A DNA stretch of 64,000 nt. Origin: Betaproteobacteria bacterium (lineage in GTDB: Bacteria > Pseudomonadota > Gammaproteobacteria > Burkholderiales > Rhodocyclaceae). The translations under genes were made by a program, and so were the position numbers. The notes under the pieces are model-generated. The model was not told where the DNA came from, ran no database searches, and saw nothing but the letters and a program-made list of their open reading frames with translations. The stretch's first letter is position 1; each line of letters opens with the position of its first letter. Below are positions 1 through 8,505 of this stretch, in pieces. Location: NCBI GenBank assembly GCA_016709965.1, contig JADJLT010000001.1:1881001-1945000 (forward strand). The letters are read 5' to 3'.

Positions 1-1
1 A

Positions 2-213
2 TTTGTCATCGGCTGCTGCAACACGATATTTACGAAGCCTTGCACCACCGGGCGGCGGCAGAAAACCACCACGTCGCTGGACGTTCACATCGACACCGAT
101 CTGTATAAAAATCAGCCCGAATCGAATATTTATCAGATTTTTCCTGACAATGTGACGCAATTTCGCCAGATATTGCGTCCTGCCGTCATCTTTGTTAATA
201 AACATAAGGGCTG
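2..213 (+). other. Open frame at left edge, possible C-terminal end of a gene
   Basis: One plus-strand frame stays open from the window edge to a TGA at 211-213 (70 codons). It has no clear start and I recognise no family. It could be the last part of a gene that begins to the left, or chance. The A/T content here is higher than in the flanking gene. Confidence 0.2.
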
Positions 214-239
214 ACGGGTTGCCCGATAGCTCCTAAAAT
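211..239 (+). promoter_or_regulatory. Putative sigma-70 promoter for the VanZ-like gene
   Basis: CTGACG at 211-216 and TAAAAT at 234-239 are separated by 17 bases, and the ATG follows 7 bases later. The same TAAAAT hexamer precedes several other genes here (20750, 33784). If transcription starts about 7 bases after the -10 box, the message would be almost leaderless, so the call is weak. Confidence 0.35.
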
Positions 240-246
240 CAGAAGC

Positions 247-1305
247 ATGCCTCATCACGATCGTGGCCCCATCCTGCTTTCCCGCTACCTGGCGCTCGCC
301 TGGTCGGGCTTGGTCGTCTACGCCAGCCTGCATCCGTTTTCCGGCTGGCGCGATACCGGCGTCTCGCCCTTCGCATTTCTCGAAGGCGGCTGGCCGCGTT
401 ACTGGACGGTATTCGACCTTATCGCCAACGTCGCCGTCTATCTGCCGCTGGGCTTTTTCTTGACGTTGGCCTTGAGCACCCTGCCGGGTCGTTTTACCGG
501 CCTGATACTGGCGATACTGCTCGCCGGTGGCGTCAGTTTCAGCATGGAAAGCCTGCAGACCTGGCTGCCATCCCGCGTTCCCTCCAATCTCGACCTTGCC
601 TGCAACAGTCTGGGTGGGCTGCTCGGGGCGCTATGGGCAAAATCGGTCGGACCACGCGTCTTCGCCCGAGTCGCCGCGCTCGAACATCAACTGATCGCCC
701 CCATCCCGCACGCCGAACTCGGCCTGACATTGCTTGGCTTGTGGCTGCTTGTTCCGCTGTCACCGGAAACGCTGCTCTTCGGCGCTGGCGATTTGCGGCA
801 AATTTTCGGGTTGACCGGCGCGGTCCCCTTTGCCACCGAAAGTTTCATCCTCATCGAGGCCAGTATCACGGCCTTCAATGTCGTCGCCATCGGCCTGATC
901 GTTCGCATGCTGTGCGCCAAGTTGCTCTTTGCCTACCTGATCGTTCCGCTTTTCCTGCTGCTCTGCCTGAGCATCTCCACCGTCGCCGCAGCCATACTGG
1001 TCAGCCCCGCCGACGCCCTGGCCTGGCTGACGCCAGGCGCCCAGCTTGGCCTGATCGTAGGCAGCCTCATCCTTGGCATCGCCATCGCCTTGCCAGCCAC
1101 GCCGCGCTTGATGATCGCCGTTCTTGCGCTGATTACCGGTACAGTGTTGGTCAACATGGCACCGCACAACCCCTATTCGGCCGCCGCACTGGCCGTCTGG
1201 CGACAGGGGCACTTTCTGAATTTCAACGGCCTGACCCGACTGGTGGCTAGCCTATGGCCTTTCCTGACCCTGCCATTTCTTTTGCTGACCACGCGCCGGG
1301 CATAG
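247..1305 (+). CDS. VanZ-like family integral membrane protein
   Basis: 352 residues with about ten hydrophobic segments. The N-terminal half (residues about 10-130) has the VanZ-like pattern of short helices with conserved W/R/N positions (YASLHPF, FDLIANVAVYLPLG, DLACNSLGG). The family is poorly characterised; some members affect glycopeptide resistance, but nothing here supports that role. A copy of the dispersed repeat lies inside at about residues 182-193. The 3' end overlaps the next gene by 52 bases in another frame, so the two are probably cotranscribed. Only a weak ribosome binding site precedes the ATG at 247. Confidence 0.75.
   Translation: MPHHDRGPILLSRYLALAWSGLVVYASLHPFSGWRDTGVSPFAFLEGGWPRYWTVFDLIANVAVYLPLGFFLTLALSTLPGRFTGLILAILLAGGVSFSMESLQTWLPSRVPSNLDLACNSLGGLLGALWAKSVGPRVFARVAALEHQLIAPIPHAELGLTLLGLWLLVPLSPETLLFGAGDLRQIFGLTGAVPFATESFILIEASITAFNVVAIGLIVRMLCAKLLFAYLIVPLFLLLCLSISTVAAAILVSPADALAWLTPGAQLGLIVGSLILGIAIALPATPRLMIAVLALITGTVLVNMAPHNPYSAAALAVWRQGHFLNFNGLTRLVASLWPFLTLPFLLLTTRRA
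790..824 (-). repeat. Dispersed 38-bp element, copy 1 (inside VanZ-like gene, diverged)
   Basis: In reverse orientation it reads as GCCGGTCAACCCGAAAATTT followed by a short A/T-rich part. It keeps the GGTCAACC core but differs at several places from the consensus. It is in frame in the VanZ-like gene, where it encodes part of a loop or short helix. Confidence 0.5.
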
Positions 1306-3968
1306 CCTGGCATGCCGATTCTGCCGAAGCGGCCGCCCGACGACTGACCGTCGACAGCGCCACCGGGCTGAATGAAGACGAAGCAGCCGTCAGACTGGCC
1401 GAACACGGCCCGAACTGCCTGACCGAAGTTCCCGGTATGCCCGCCTGGCGACGCTTTGCCGCCCAACTGACGGAACCGCTCGTACTCGTCCTGATTGCCT
1501 CCGGCGTGATCACCAGCGCCCTGGGGGAAATAGTCGATGCCAGCGTAATATTTGGCGTCGTATTCATCAACGCCATGATCGGCTACTGGCAGGAAGCCAA
1601 GGCCGAAGGGGCGCTGGCGGCTCTGGCGCGGAGCGTCGCGACGCCAGTGACCGTGCGTCGCGACGGGCATCGAAAGCACCTGGATGCGTCACAACTGGTC
1701 CCCGGCGACATCGTTCTGCTCAACGCCGGCGACCGCATTCCGGCTGATCTGCGACTGATCCTGCAGCATGAAATGCTTACGGACGATTCGATGCTCACCG
1801 GCGAATCGCAACCGGCGTACAAGCAGGCCGGCCCGCTACCGGCCGATACCTTGCTGGCCGACCGGCTCAACATGGCCTACGCGGGCACGACCGTCGTCGC
1901 CGGGCAGGGCTGCGGATTGGTGATCGCCACGGGCGATGCCACCGAAACCGGGCGCATTGCCGACCTGATAGCCACAGCGCCCAACATGGTGACGCCGCTG
2001 ACGCGCAAGATGGACACCTTCTCCCGGTGGCTGTTGTGGGCCATCGGCGGGCTGGCGCTGCTGACGGTTGCCGTCGGACTGCTGCGTGGCGAAACGGCCT
2101 TCGACATGTTCATTGCCGCCGTGGCGCTGGCCATTGGTGCCATTCCGGAAGGCCTGCCGGCCGCTGTCACCGTCACGCTTGCCATAGGCGTCGCACGCAT
2201 GGCGAAGCGGCGTGCCATCATCCGCCACCTGCCGGCGGTTGAAACGCTGGGCAGCACGACCGTCATCTGCTCGGACAAAACGGGCACGCTGACCGAAAAC
2301 GCGATGACCGTTCGTGCCCTGTGGAGCAGCGGCCAGGACTATGTGCTGGGTGGTCACGGCTACACCCCCGACGGCGCCATCAGCGTGGACGGCGTCGCTG
2401 CCAGCCTCGATGAACCGGCCCGTGAATGCCTGATCGCCGGGGCGCTCTGCAATGATGCTTCACTGCGTCATGAGCACGGTCAATGGAAGATCACCGGTGA
2501 CCCCACCGAAGCGGCGCTGATCGTAGCCGCCCGCAAGGCTGAACTGGATGAACATGCGCTGGGAACGCGCTTCCCGCGTATCGATGTCCTGCCCTTTGAC
2601 GCCTGCCGGCAATTCATGGCCACGGCCCATCGCAGTGATGGCGATGACGTCATCTACGTCAAAGGCGCGCTCGAACGATTGCTGCCTCTGTGCGTCAATC
2701 AACTGGGTGCAGAGGGTGTCACGACGCCCGTCGACCTCAGCGTCATCGAAAAAGCAGCGCAAACCTATGCCGAGCAAGGCATGCGCGTGCTGCTGCTGGC
2801 GCGCAAAAATTTCGATTTTGGGCAAAATTTTCGGTTGACCGCGGAAAGCATTGAAACACTGACCCTGATCGGCATCGTCGGCATGATCGACCCGCCGCGC
2901 AAGGCAGCGACGGCTGCCATCCGCAACTGCCATTCGGCCGGCATCAGGGTCAAGATGATCACCGGCGACCACGCCGTCACGGCGCTGGCCATCGCCCGCC
3001 AGATCGGCCTGAACGCCGAGCGCGCCCTGACTGGCCGCGAACTGGCCACGCTCGACGATGCTGCATTGGCCGAGGCTGCCCACAGCGTCGACGTCTTTGC
3101 CCGCGTTGAACCGGAACAAAAATTGCGCCTCGTCCGCGCCCTGCAGGCCCGCGGCGAAGTCGTGGCGATGACCGGCGACGGGGTCAACGACGCCCCCGCA
3201 CTCAAGCAGGCCGACATCGGCGTGGCCATGGGCCTCGGCGGCACTGAAGTCGCCAAGGAAGCCGCAGCGATGGTGCTCACCGACGACAACTTCGCCAGCA
3301 TCGAGGCAGCGGTCGAGGAGGGCAGGGGCGTCTGGGACAACCTGGTCAAATTCATCACCTGGACGCTGCCGACCAATTTCGGCGAAGGTCTGGTCATCGT
3401 TGCCGCCATCCTGTTCGGCGTCACGCTGCCGATCACCCCGCTGCAGATCCTGTGGATCAACATGACCACCGCCGTGCTCCTCGGCCTGCCGCTGGCCTTC
3501 GAACCGATCGAGCGCGGCATCATGCAACGGGCGCCACGCCGGCTCGACATGCCGGTTCTCGACGCCGGCCTGATCCGGCGCATTGTGCTGGTTTCGCTGC
3601 TGCTGCTGGCCGGCTCGTTCGGCCTTTTCCTGCGCGCACTGGAGCAGGGGCACACCCTGGCCGAAGCACGCACCGTATCCCTCAACGTCTTCGTCATGGT
3701 CGAAGCGGCATACCTGTTCAACTGCCGTTCGCTGACTCAGGGATTCTGGAAGCAGGGCTTGTTTTCCAACCCGTGGATATGGGTTGGCGTCGGCATCACG
3801 CTTGGTCTGCAAATGTTGCTGACCTACCTGCCAATCATGAACCGCCTGTTCCAGACTGCGCCGATCGGCATCAATGAATGGGTAGAGATTTCAGTAGTCG
3901 CCGTGCTGTGTTCGCTGGTGGTCGCAGCCGAGAAATGGCTCTCCCGACGCCAGGCGGGAACGACCTGA
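1254..3968 (+). CDS. P-type cation-transporting ATPase (P2 type)
   Basis: 904 residues, the usual length for P2-type ATPases (Ca2+ or Na+/H+-type). All hallmark motifs are present: LTGES near residue 181, PEGLP near 298, the phosphorylation site DKTGTLT near 341 and TGDGVNDAP near 641. An N-terminal cation-ATPase domain (about 15-80) and a C-terminal block of six membrane helices are also present. The ion cannot be fixed from sequence alone. The ATG at 1254 lies inside the end of the VanZ-like gene, which suggests translational coupling. Residues about 517-531, in the nucleotide-binding domain, are encoded by a copy of the dispersed repeat. A sigma factor and metal-transport genes follow downstream. 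Confidence 0.92.
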   Translation: MAFPDPAISFADHAPGIAWHADSAEAAARRLTVDSATGLNEDEAAVRLAEHGPNCLTEVPGMPAWRRFAAQLTEPLVLVLIASGVITSALGEIVDASVIFGVVFINAMIGYWQEAKAEGALAALARSVATPVTVRRDGHRKHLDASQLVPGDIVLLNAGDRIPADLRLILQHEMLTDDSMLTGESQPAYKQAGPLPADTLLADRLNMAYAGTTVVAGQGCGLVIATGDATETGRIADLIATAPNMVTPLTRKMDTFSRWLLWAIGGLALLTVAVGLLRGETAFDMFIAAVALAIGAIPEGLPAAVTVTLAIGVARMAKRRAIIRHLPAVETLGSTTVICSDKTGTLTENAMTVRALWSSGQDYVLGGHGYTPDGAISVDGVAASLDEPARECLIAGALCNDASLRHEHGQWKITGDPTEAALIVAARKAELDEHALGTRFPRIDVLPFDACRQFMATAHRSDGDDVIYVKGALERLLPLCVNQLGAEGVTTPVDLSVIEKAAQTYAEQGMRVLLLARKNFDFGQNFRLTAESIETLTLIGIVGMIDPPRKAATAAIRNCHSAGIRVKMITGDHAVTALAIARQIGLNAERALTGRELATLDDAALAEAAHSVDVFARVEPEQKLRLVRALQARGEVVAMTGDGVNDAPALKQADIGVAMGLGGTEVAKEAAAMVLTDDNFASIEAAVEEGRGVWDNLVKFITWTLPTNFGEGLVIVAAILFGVTLPITPLQILWINMTTAVLLGLPLAFEPIERGIMQRAPRRLDMPVLDAGLIRRIVLVSLLLLAGSFGLFLRALEQGHTLAEARTVSLNVFVMVEAAYLFNCRSLTQGFWKQGLFSNPWIWVGVGITLGLQMLLTYLPIMNRLFQTAPIGINEWVEISVVAVLCSLVVAAEKWLSRRQAGTT
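2803..2846 (-). repeat. Dispersed element, copy 2 (in frame inside the P-type ATPase)
   Basis: The reverse complement reads CCGCGGTCAACCGAAAATTT, then GCCCAAAATCGAAATTTTTG, a close match to the consensus. It encodes the residues NFDFGQNFRLTA of the ATPase just before the conserved stretch ending in GMIDPPR. The surroundings are GC-rich, so the A/T-rich block stands out. Confidence 0.8.
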
Positions 3969-4000
3969 CCCGTGGCCCGTCCCGACTCGACAAGCGGCCA

Positions 4001-4549
4001 ATGACCGCGCCCTGCCTGATGACCGCCTGGTCCGCCTGCGAAGCCGAGTTGCTCGGCTACCTGCGGCATCGCGTTGGGCACATCGAGGATGCCGAAGAAA
4101 TTCTTCAGGAGGTCTTCATCAAGGCCATGCGTCAGGGCGACCAGTTTTGCGGTGTCGACCATCCGCGTGCCTGGCTATTTCAGGTAGCACGCAACGCCCT
4201 GGCGGATCGCTTGCGGGTAGCGCGCGAGCATGTTTCCCTGCCGGATGATCTGGCAGCGCCGCTGCTCGATGAAGCATTGCCAGTGGATGCACTCAGCCAG
4301 TGCCTGCCACGAGTCCTCTCCGAACTTTCAGAGACTGATCGTCAGGCCATCATGTTTTGCGATATCGATGGACAGTCACAACAGGCACTGGCCGAATACC
4401 TGGGTCTGTCGCTGTCCGGCGCCAAATCCCGCCTGCAACGGGCGCGCCTGCATCTGCGCCAGAAAATGGAAAAGGGCTGCCAGGTTCGTTACGACGAATC
4501 AGGGGCCGTTTGCAGCTTTACGCCTCGCCCACCGTTGTCTGGCCAATGA
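4001..4549 (+). CDS. ECF-type RNA polymerase sigma factor, SigZ-like
   Basis: 182 residues from the ATG at 4001 (a second ATG at 4019 is possible). Region 2 is visible near residues 15-60 (DAEEILQEVFIKA, HPRAWLFQVARNALADRLR). Region 4 is near 105-150 (LSETDRQAIMF, LGLSLSGAKSRLQRARLHL). The C-terminal tail with paired cysteines and VRYDESG resembles SigZ-type factors. It lies 32 bases after the P-type ATPase. No anti-sigma gene with a recognisable domain is adjacent. An open frame extends upstream to 3878 but overlaps the ATPase and lacks sigma homology there, so I chose the later start. Confidence 0.85.
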   Translation: MTAPCLMTAWSACEAELLGYLRHRVGHIEDAEEILQEVFIKAMRQGDQFCGVDHPRAWLFQVARNALADRLRVAREHVSLPDDLAAPLLDEALPVDALSQCLPRVLSELSETDRQAIMFCDIDGQSQQALAEYLGLSLSGAKSRLQRARLHLRQKMEKGCQVRYDESGAVCSFTPRPPLSGQ

Positions 4550-4647
4550 TGCCAGGCGCACATACGGCACACCTAAAATTTGTGACTATCGTCTCCTAAA
4601 CTGAATGAAGGGACATTTGCGCCCGGACTGAGGTTAAGGAGAACGAC

Positions 4648-5046
4648 ATGGATATCATCAAGCAGATTCTCGAGTCATTTAGTGGCACCTTGCCCAAAGA
4701 CAGCAAGACCGCTGCCGCCATTGCCCGCAATGCCAGTCCTGCCGAAATTTCAAGCTGTGCCAGCGAGGAGGGTTTGCATGCCCTCGCTGGCGCTCTCTTT
4801 GAGGCCTGCGAGGAAGGTGGCAAAGACAACGCCGCGCTCGATAGCTCGGTCAATGTCAGTGCAAGGGTGACCGAGCGCTTGCGGGAATTCCGCCAGGAAT
4901 TGCCTGCCAATTGTGAAACCGCCCGCTTGATCGACGCCGGGGCACGTCTGGAAGAGATTTCGGAAGCTGCGCAAAAAGAAGGTTTGAGCTCGCTGGTCAG
5001 CATGCTTCTGGAGGCGGAACAGGAGCAGGATGACGGCAAAACCTGA
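4648..5046 (+). CDS. Small acidic protein with two Nif11-like helical repeats, function unknown
   Basis: 132 residues, soluble and acidic, with no signal peptide. The protein is an internal duplication. Residues about 14-57 (LPKDSKTAAAIARNASPAEIS...) and 84-126 (LPANCETARLIDAGARLEEIS...) align with the same spacing of TA, EIS, EGL and LLEA positions. The pattern resembles Nif11-like helix-hairpin segments, which is a weak similarity. AAGGAG at about 4636 gives a good ribosome binding site for the ATG at 4648. The gene lies between a sigma factor and a metal exporter. I do not assign a function. Confidence 0.7.
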   Translation: MDIIKQILESFSGTLPKDSKTAAAIARNASPAEISSCASEEGLHALAGALFEACEEGGKDNAALDSSVNVSARVTERLREFRQELPANCETARLIDAGARLEEISEAAQKEGLSSLVSMLLEAEQEQDDGKT

Positions 5047-5079
5047 GCGCTGATTAGCCAGGAAAGCTTGGGGCTCCTC

Positions 5080-5976
5080 TTGAACGAACATCAGCACGAA
5101 GCAGCGCATACCCACCTGGCGACGGGCAAAACCCTGTTGATTGCCTTGGCGCTGACGATTGGCTATTCGGTCATCGAACTGGTTGCCGGCTGGCGTTCGG
5201 GTTCACTGGCCTTGCTGGCCGATGCCGGACACATGGTGACCGATGGCGCCGCGCTCGGCATTTCTGCCCTGGCCGCTTGGCTGGCAGCACGTCCGCCCAG
5301 CCGAAAGCACACCTACGGCCTCGGCCGGGCCGAACTGCTGGCCGCGTTGGTCAATGCGGTGTCGATGCTCGTCGTGGTCTTCATGATTGCGACTGAGGCG
5401 TGGCATCGGCTGCAAAGCCCGGGCAGTGTCGATGGCGCCACGGTCAGCCTGGTCGCGGTGATCGGTTTGCTGATCAATCTCGTCGTAGCCTGGGTCCTTT
5501 CCCGTGGCGAGCGCAACCTCAATATTCGTGCAGCGCTACTCCATGTGACGGGTGATGCACTCGGATCGGTCGCCGCCATTGTGGCCGGCGCCGTGATCTG
5601 GTTCACCGGCTGGACACCCATTGACCCGTTGCTGTCCATCCTGATCGGCGGCCTGATTCTCGCCTCCAGCATGCGCCTGTTGCGCGAGGCCGTGCATGCG
5701 ACGCTGGATGGCGTGCCGTTCTCGATGAATATTGAGCAAATTGGCCTGTCGCTGGCCAAGGTGGCGGGTGTAAGCGAGGTGCATGATTTGCACGTCTGGC
5801 CTATCGCCGCCGAACGTCTGGCCATCTCGGCGCATGTGCGGGTCGAAAACATCGCCGACTGGGCCCGGATACTGGATGACCTGACAGCAGTGGCCGGCAA
5901 ACTTGATATCAACCATGTCACCTTTCAGCCGGAGAACGTGGCGCCTGCACAACCAATCACTTTGGTCAGAAAGTGA
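5080..5976 (+). CDS. Cation diffusion facilitator metal exporter (CzcD/ZitB-like)
   Basis: 298 residues from TTG at 5080; an earlier TTG at 5068 lies right against the AGGAAAG site and is less likely. The N-terminus is histidine-rich (NEHQHEAAHTH). Six membrane helices follow with the two metal-site motifs, DAGHMVTDG in helix 2 and HVTGDALGS in helix 5. A cytosolic C-terminal domain holds VHDLHVWPI. CDF proteins export Zn2+ and related divalent ions by proton antiport. It sits in a run of metal-related transporters with the P-type ATPase and the ArsP-type permease. Confidence 0.9.
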   Translation: MNEHQHEAAHTHLATGKTLLIALALTIGYSVIELVAGWRSGSLALLADAGHMVTDGAALGISALAAWLAARPPSRKHTYGLGRAELLAALVNAVSMLVVVFMIATEAWHRLQSPGSVDGATVSLVAVIGLLINLVVAWVLSRGERNLNIRAALLHVTGDALGSVAAIVAGAVIWFTGWTPIDPLLSILIGGLILASSMRLLREAVHATLDGVPFSMNIEQIGLSLAKVAGVSEVHDLHVWPIAAERLAISAHVRVENIADWARILDDLTAVAGKLDINHVTFQPENVAPAQPITLVRK

Positions 5977-6052
5977 CAAATCCTGCGTCTTTTTCGCCGA
6001 AACCTCGTCTTCGTAGACGTAAATATCTTTAAGCTGAACCCGGAGCAAGCCG

Positions 6053-7105
6053 ATGACCGCCGTTCCTGTCGAAACATCTGATCGCAACAAACTGATCCAG
6101 TGGCTGATCGGCATCTCTGTGGCGACCGTCGCCTGGTTGTTTGCCTATAGCCAGCTCACGGCTTTTGCTGACTGGATCGTTGAGATTCTCGGGCTAACGC
6201 GGCAGACGCGCTTTGGCGAGGCCGTCCATTTCTTCTTCTACGACAGCCCGAAAGTGGTCTTGCTGCTCACCGGCATCGTTTTCGTCATGGGCATCATCCA
6301 GACCTTCTTTTCGCCGGAGCGAACACGGGCAATGCTGTCCGGCAAACGCGAGGGCGTTGGCAATGTGCTAGCCGCTTCGCTAGGCATCGTCACGCCTTTC
6401 TGCTCGTGCTCGGCCGTGCCACTGTTCATTGGCTTTCTGTCCGCCGGCGTGCCGCTCGGCGTGACTTTCTCATTCCTGATTTCAGCGCCCATGGTCAATG
6501 AAGTCGCGCTGGTGCTACTGTTTGGCATGTTCGGCTGGAAGGTGGCCGCGCTCTATCTGGGTCTGGGCCTGTTCGTCGCCATCATTTCCGGACTGATCAT
6601 CGGCAAGCTGAAGATGGAACGCTTTCTCGAAGACTGGGTGCAGAAAATACTCGGCGAGCAGGCTGCGCATCATTCGGATGAACAACCATCCTGGGTCGAG
6701 CGTTTTGAAGCCGGTGGCGCCCATGTCAAAGAAATCGTCGGCAAGGTATGGCCCTACATTTTGGCCGGTATTGCGCTGGGTGCGGGCATCCACGGTTACG
6801 TGCCGGAAGACTTCATGGCCTCCTTCATGGGCAAGGATGTGTGGTGGGCCGTACCGGCCGCCGTGTTGCTCGGCGTGCCGATGTACACCAACGCGGCCGG
6901 CGTCATTCCGATTGTCGAGGCGCTGATCGGCAAGGGCGCGGCGATGGGTACCGTACTCGCCTTCATGATGAGCGTGATCGCCCTCTCGGCGCCGGAAATG
7001 ATCATCCTGCGCAAGGCGCTCAAGCCGACCCTGATCGCGACCTTTGCCGGGGTCGTGGCAGCCGGCATCCTGCTCGTTGGCTATGTTTTCAACTGGGTGC
7101 TGTAG
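6053..7105 (+). CDS. ArsP-type permease (DUF318 family)
   Basis: 350 residues with about eight to ten membrane helices. It has the family signature TPFCSCSAVPLFIG near residues 118-131 and a second half containing GVPMYTNAAGV. Members of this family (ArsP and relatives) are linked to export of organoarsenicals or to redox and metal phenotypes; the substrate here is unknown. The gene for a small CxxC protein starts 39 bases downstream, a pairing common in this family. The region before the ATG (5977-6052) holds a small inverted repeat, CGTCTTCGTAGACG. Confidence 0.85.
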   Translation: MTAVPVETSDRNKLIQWLIGISVATVAWLFAYSQLTAFADWIVEILGLTRQTRFGEAVHFFFYDSPKVVLLLTGIVFVMGIIQTFFSPERTRAMLSGKREGVGNVLAASLGIVTPFCSCSAVPLFIGFLSAGVPLGVTFSFLISAPMVNEVALVLLFGMFGWKVAALYLGLGLFVAIISGLIIGKLKMERFLEDWVQKILGEQAAHHSDEQPSWVERFEAGGAHVKEIVGKVWPYILAGIALGAGIHGYVPEDFMASFMGKDVWWAVPAAVLLGVPMYTNAAGVIPIVEALIGKGAAMGTVLAFMMSVIALSAPEMIILRKALKPTLIATFAGVVAAGILLVGYVFNWVL

Positions 7106-7144
7106 CAAGACAGCTTTTCTCACAATCCCGCGAAAGGAATCATC

Positions 7145-7375
7145 ATGAAAAACATCAAGGTTCTCGGTACAGGCTGCGCCAACTGTCGCAACACGATTGC
7201 CCTGGTCGAAGCGGTCGCCAAGGAAAAGGGCGTCGAAGTGACGCTGGAAAAAGTCGAGGATATGGCCGCCATCATCGGCTGCGGCGTGATGTCTACGCCC
7301 GGCGTAGTCATCGACGGCGCCGTCGTTCATGCCGGCGGCGTGCCATCGCGGAGCAAGGTTGAGAGCTGGTTCTGA
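7145..7375 (+). CDS. Small thioredoxin-fold protein (redox-active disulfide protein)
   Basis: 76 residues with the TM0996/MtrA-like small thioredoxin pattern: KVLGTGCANC at residues 4-13 with a CxxC active site, then MSTPGVVIDG with the cis-proline and a final beta strand. Such proteins are often encoded beside DUF318 permeases, as here, and may hand electrons or metal/metalloid ligands to the permease. AAAGGAA precedes the ATG. Confidence 0.85.
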   Translation: MKNIKVLGTGCANCRNTIALVEAVAKEKGVEVTLEKVEDMAAIIGCGVMSTPGVVIDGAVVHAGGVPSRSKVESWF

Positions 7376-7409
7376 GGCTTAAAAAGACAGCACGACAACG
7401 GCGGGTTCC

Positions 7410-7447
7410 ACGGTCAACCGGAAAAAATGAGCAAATTTGAAATTGCT
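7410..7447 (+). repeat. Dispersed element, copy 3 (intergenic)
   Basis: CACGGTCAACCGGAAAAAAT followed by GAGCAAATTTGAAATT. Full-length copy in the 155-base gap between the small thioredoxin gene and the duplicated secreted protein. Confidence 0.8.
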
Positions 7448-7530
7448 TGCCCCCGCCCGGCAATAGCTGGCACATCGATCTTGATGTCATAATCGACATA
7501 CTCCCTTCTGGGCCAGTCTGCCCGTGTCAC

Positions 7531-8421
7531 ATGTCCATGCCTCTGCCGATGAAACGACGCCATCTGACCACCACCGCCTGCCTCGCCTGCTTGGCGCTTG
7601 GTGCACAAGCCGCTGATCCTGAGTATTTCAACTACCGAGACCTGCTCGCCACACGCTCGGTCAAGTCCTTCACCAACCCGGCGGTCAAGATTTACCTGGC
7701 CAACGATGCCAAGCCGGCGTTTGCAGAAAAAACCCGGCCCGACACTTATACCGGCACCGGCATCAGCATCAGCCCTTTCGGCGGCTCGCGTCGGCATTGC
7801 GTCGAAGCGTTCGAAAACGCCCTCCGCTCAATGATCAGTGATGCCGCGACCAAGGGATTCGATGCCATCATCGATTTACGGGCCATGGCTGGTGACGACC
7901 CCGAACCGGACCCCAATCGCTTTACCTGCCAACCTGCCTACAAAGTGACCATCGTCACGCTACATGCGACCTTCGGTCTGACGCCGGAAGGCGCCCTGCG
8001 CGCCGCAGACGAAGACAAGCGCCTGCTCAACCAGCCCTATCGGCCCCCTTGGGAAGGTTCGATTTATGTCCCGCTTGACCCCATCCTCACTTCTCCCGAA
8101 GCACAGGCCATCCTCGGCCCCGAGATAAAGGCTTATCGGGAAAGCGATGCACCTGCGTACGCGTTGCGTTCCGGGCCTGACGACTACGCTGGATCAGCCG
8201 ATATCGGCACTATCGGCGTTCCGGAAGCCTGCAAAAGCGCTGCATTGAATGCTTTGCAGGAGATGGCAGATCGAGCCAAAGCGCAGAAATTTGATTCAAT
8301 CATCAAGATTCGCAGCCGGATGTACGAGCAATACACGCCGGGTTTATCCAGCCTCGAATGCGAGGTCGGAAAACGCAAGGTCTTCGTCAACCTGCAGGCT
8401 ACTTTGGTCAACCGACGCTAG
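7531..8421 (+). CDS. Secreted protein with duplicated YbjQ-like domain, function unknown
   Basis: 296 residues from ATG 7531 (7549 also possible). The open frame reaches back to 7447, but the later starts place a signal peptide (KRRHLTTTACLACLALGAQA) at the N-terminus. The mature part has two similar halves, each with a cysteine, a helix, and a GFDAIIDLR or KFDSIIKIR strand followed by a second cysteine and VTLHATF or VNLQATL. This recalls the YbjQ (DUF74) fold, but I infer that only from the strand pattern. Such proteins are sometimes misnamed as excinuclease subunits. It is probably monocistronic. Confidence 0.65.
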   Translation: MSMPLPMKRRHLTTTACLACLALGAQAADPEYFNYRDLLATRSVKSFTNPAVKIYLANDAKPAFAEKTRPDTYTGTGISISPFGGSRRHCVEAFENALRSMISDAATKGFDAIIDLRAMAGDDPEPDPNRFTCQPAYKVTIVTLHATFGLTPEGALRAADEDKRLLNQPYRPPWEGSIYVPLDPILTSPEAQAILGPEIKAYRESDAPAYALRSGPDDYAGSADIGTIGVPEACKSAALNALQEMADRAKAQKFDSIIKIRSRMYEQYTPGLSSLECEVGKRKVFVNLQATLVNRR

Positions 8422-8452
8422 CGGCCCGGGCGAGCTAGCCGCGTGCTCTTTC

Positions 8453-8466
8453 GTTCCACGTGAAAC
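8453..8466. promoter_or_regulatory. parS-like site 1
   Basis: GTTCCACGTGAAAC matches the bacterial parS consensus (TGTTNCACGTGAAACA) in its 14-base core. It lies between the secreted protein and the ferredoxin gene, about 44 kb from the origin. ParB binding is inferred from the motif only. Confidence 0.7.
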
Positions 8467-8481
8467 TGCGTCGCCTATAAT
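8454..8481 (+). promoter_or_regulatory. Putative sigma-70 promoter of the ferredoxin operon, overlapping parS
   Basis: TTCCAC at 8454-8459, a 16-base spacer, then a perfect TATAAT at 8476-8481, 25 bases before the ferredoxin ATG. The -35 hexamer lies inside the parS-like palindrome. Confidence 0.5.
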
Positions 8482-8505
8482 GGCAGACCTCACAGGAGAG
8501 TCCGC

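Noticed and set aside
2460..3812. 450-codon minus-strand open frame opposite the P-type ATPase
   Set aside because: Shadow of the ATPase gene with low-complexity composition and no family resemblance.
8404..8418. TTGGTCAACCGACGC near the end of the duplicated secreted protein
   Set aside because: A core-only match of about ten bases without the A/T-rich half.
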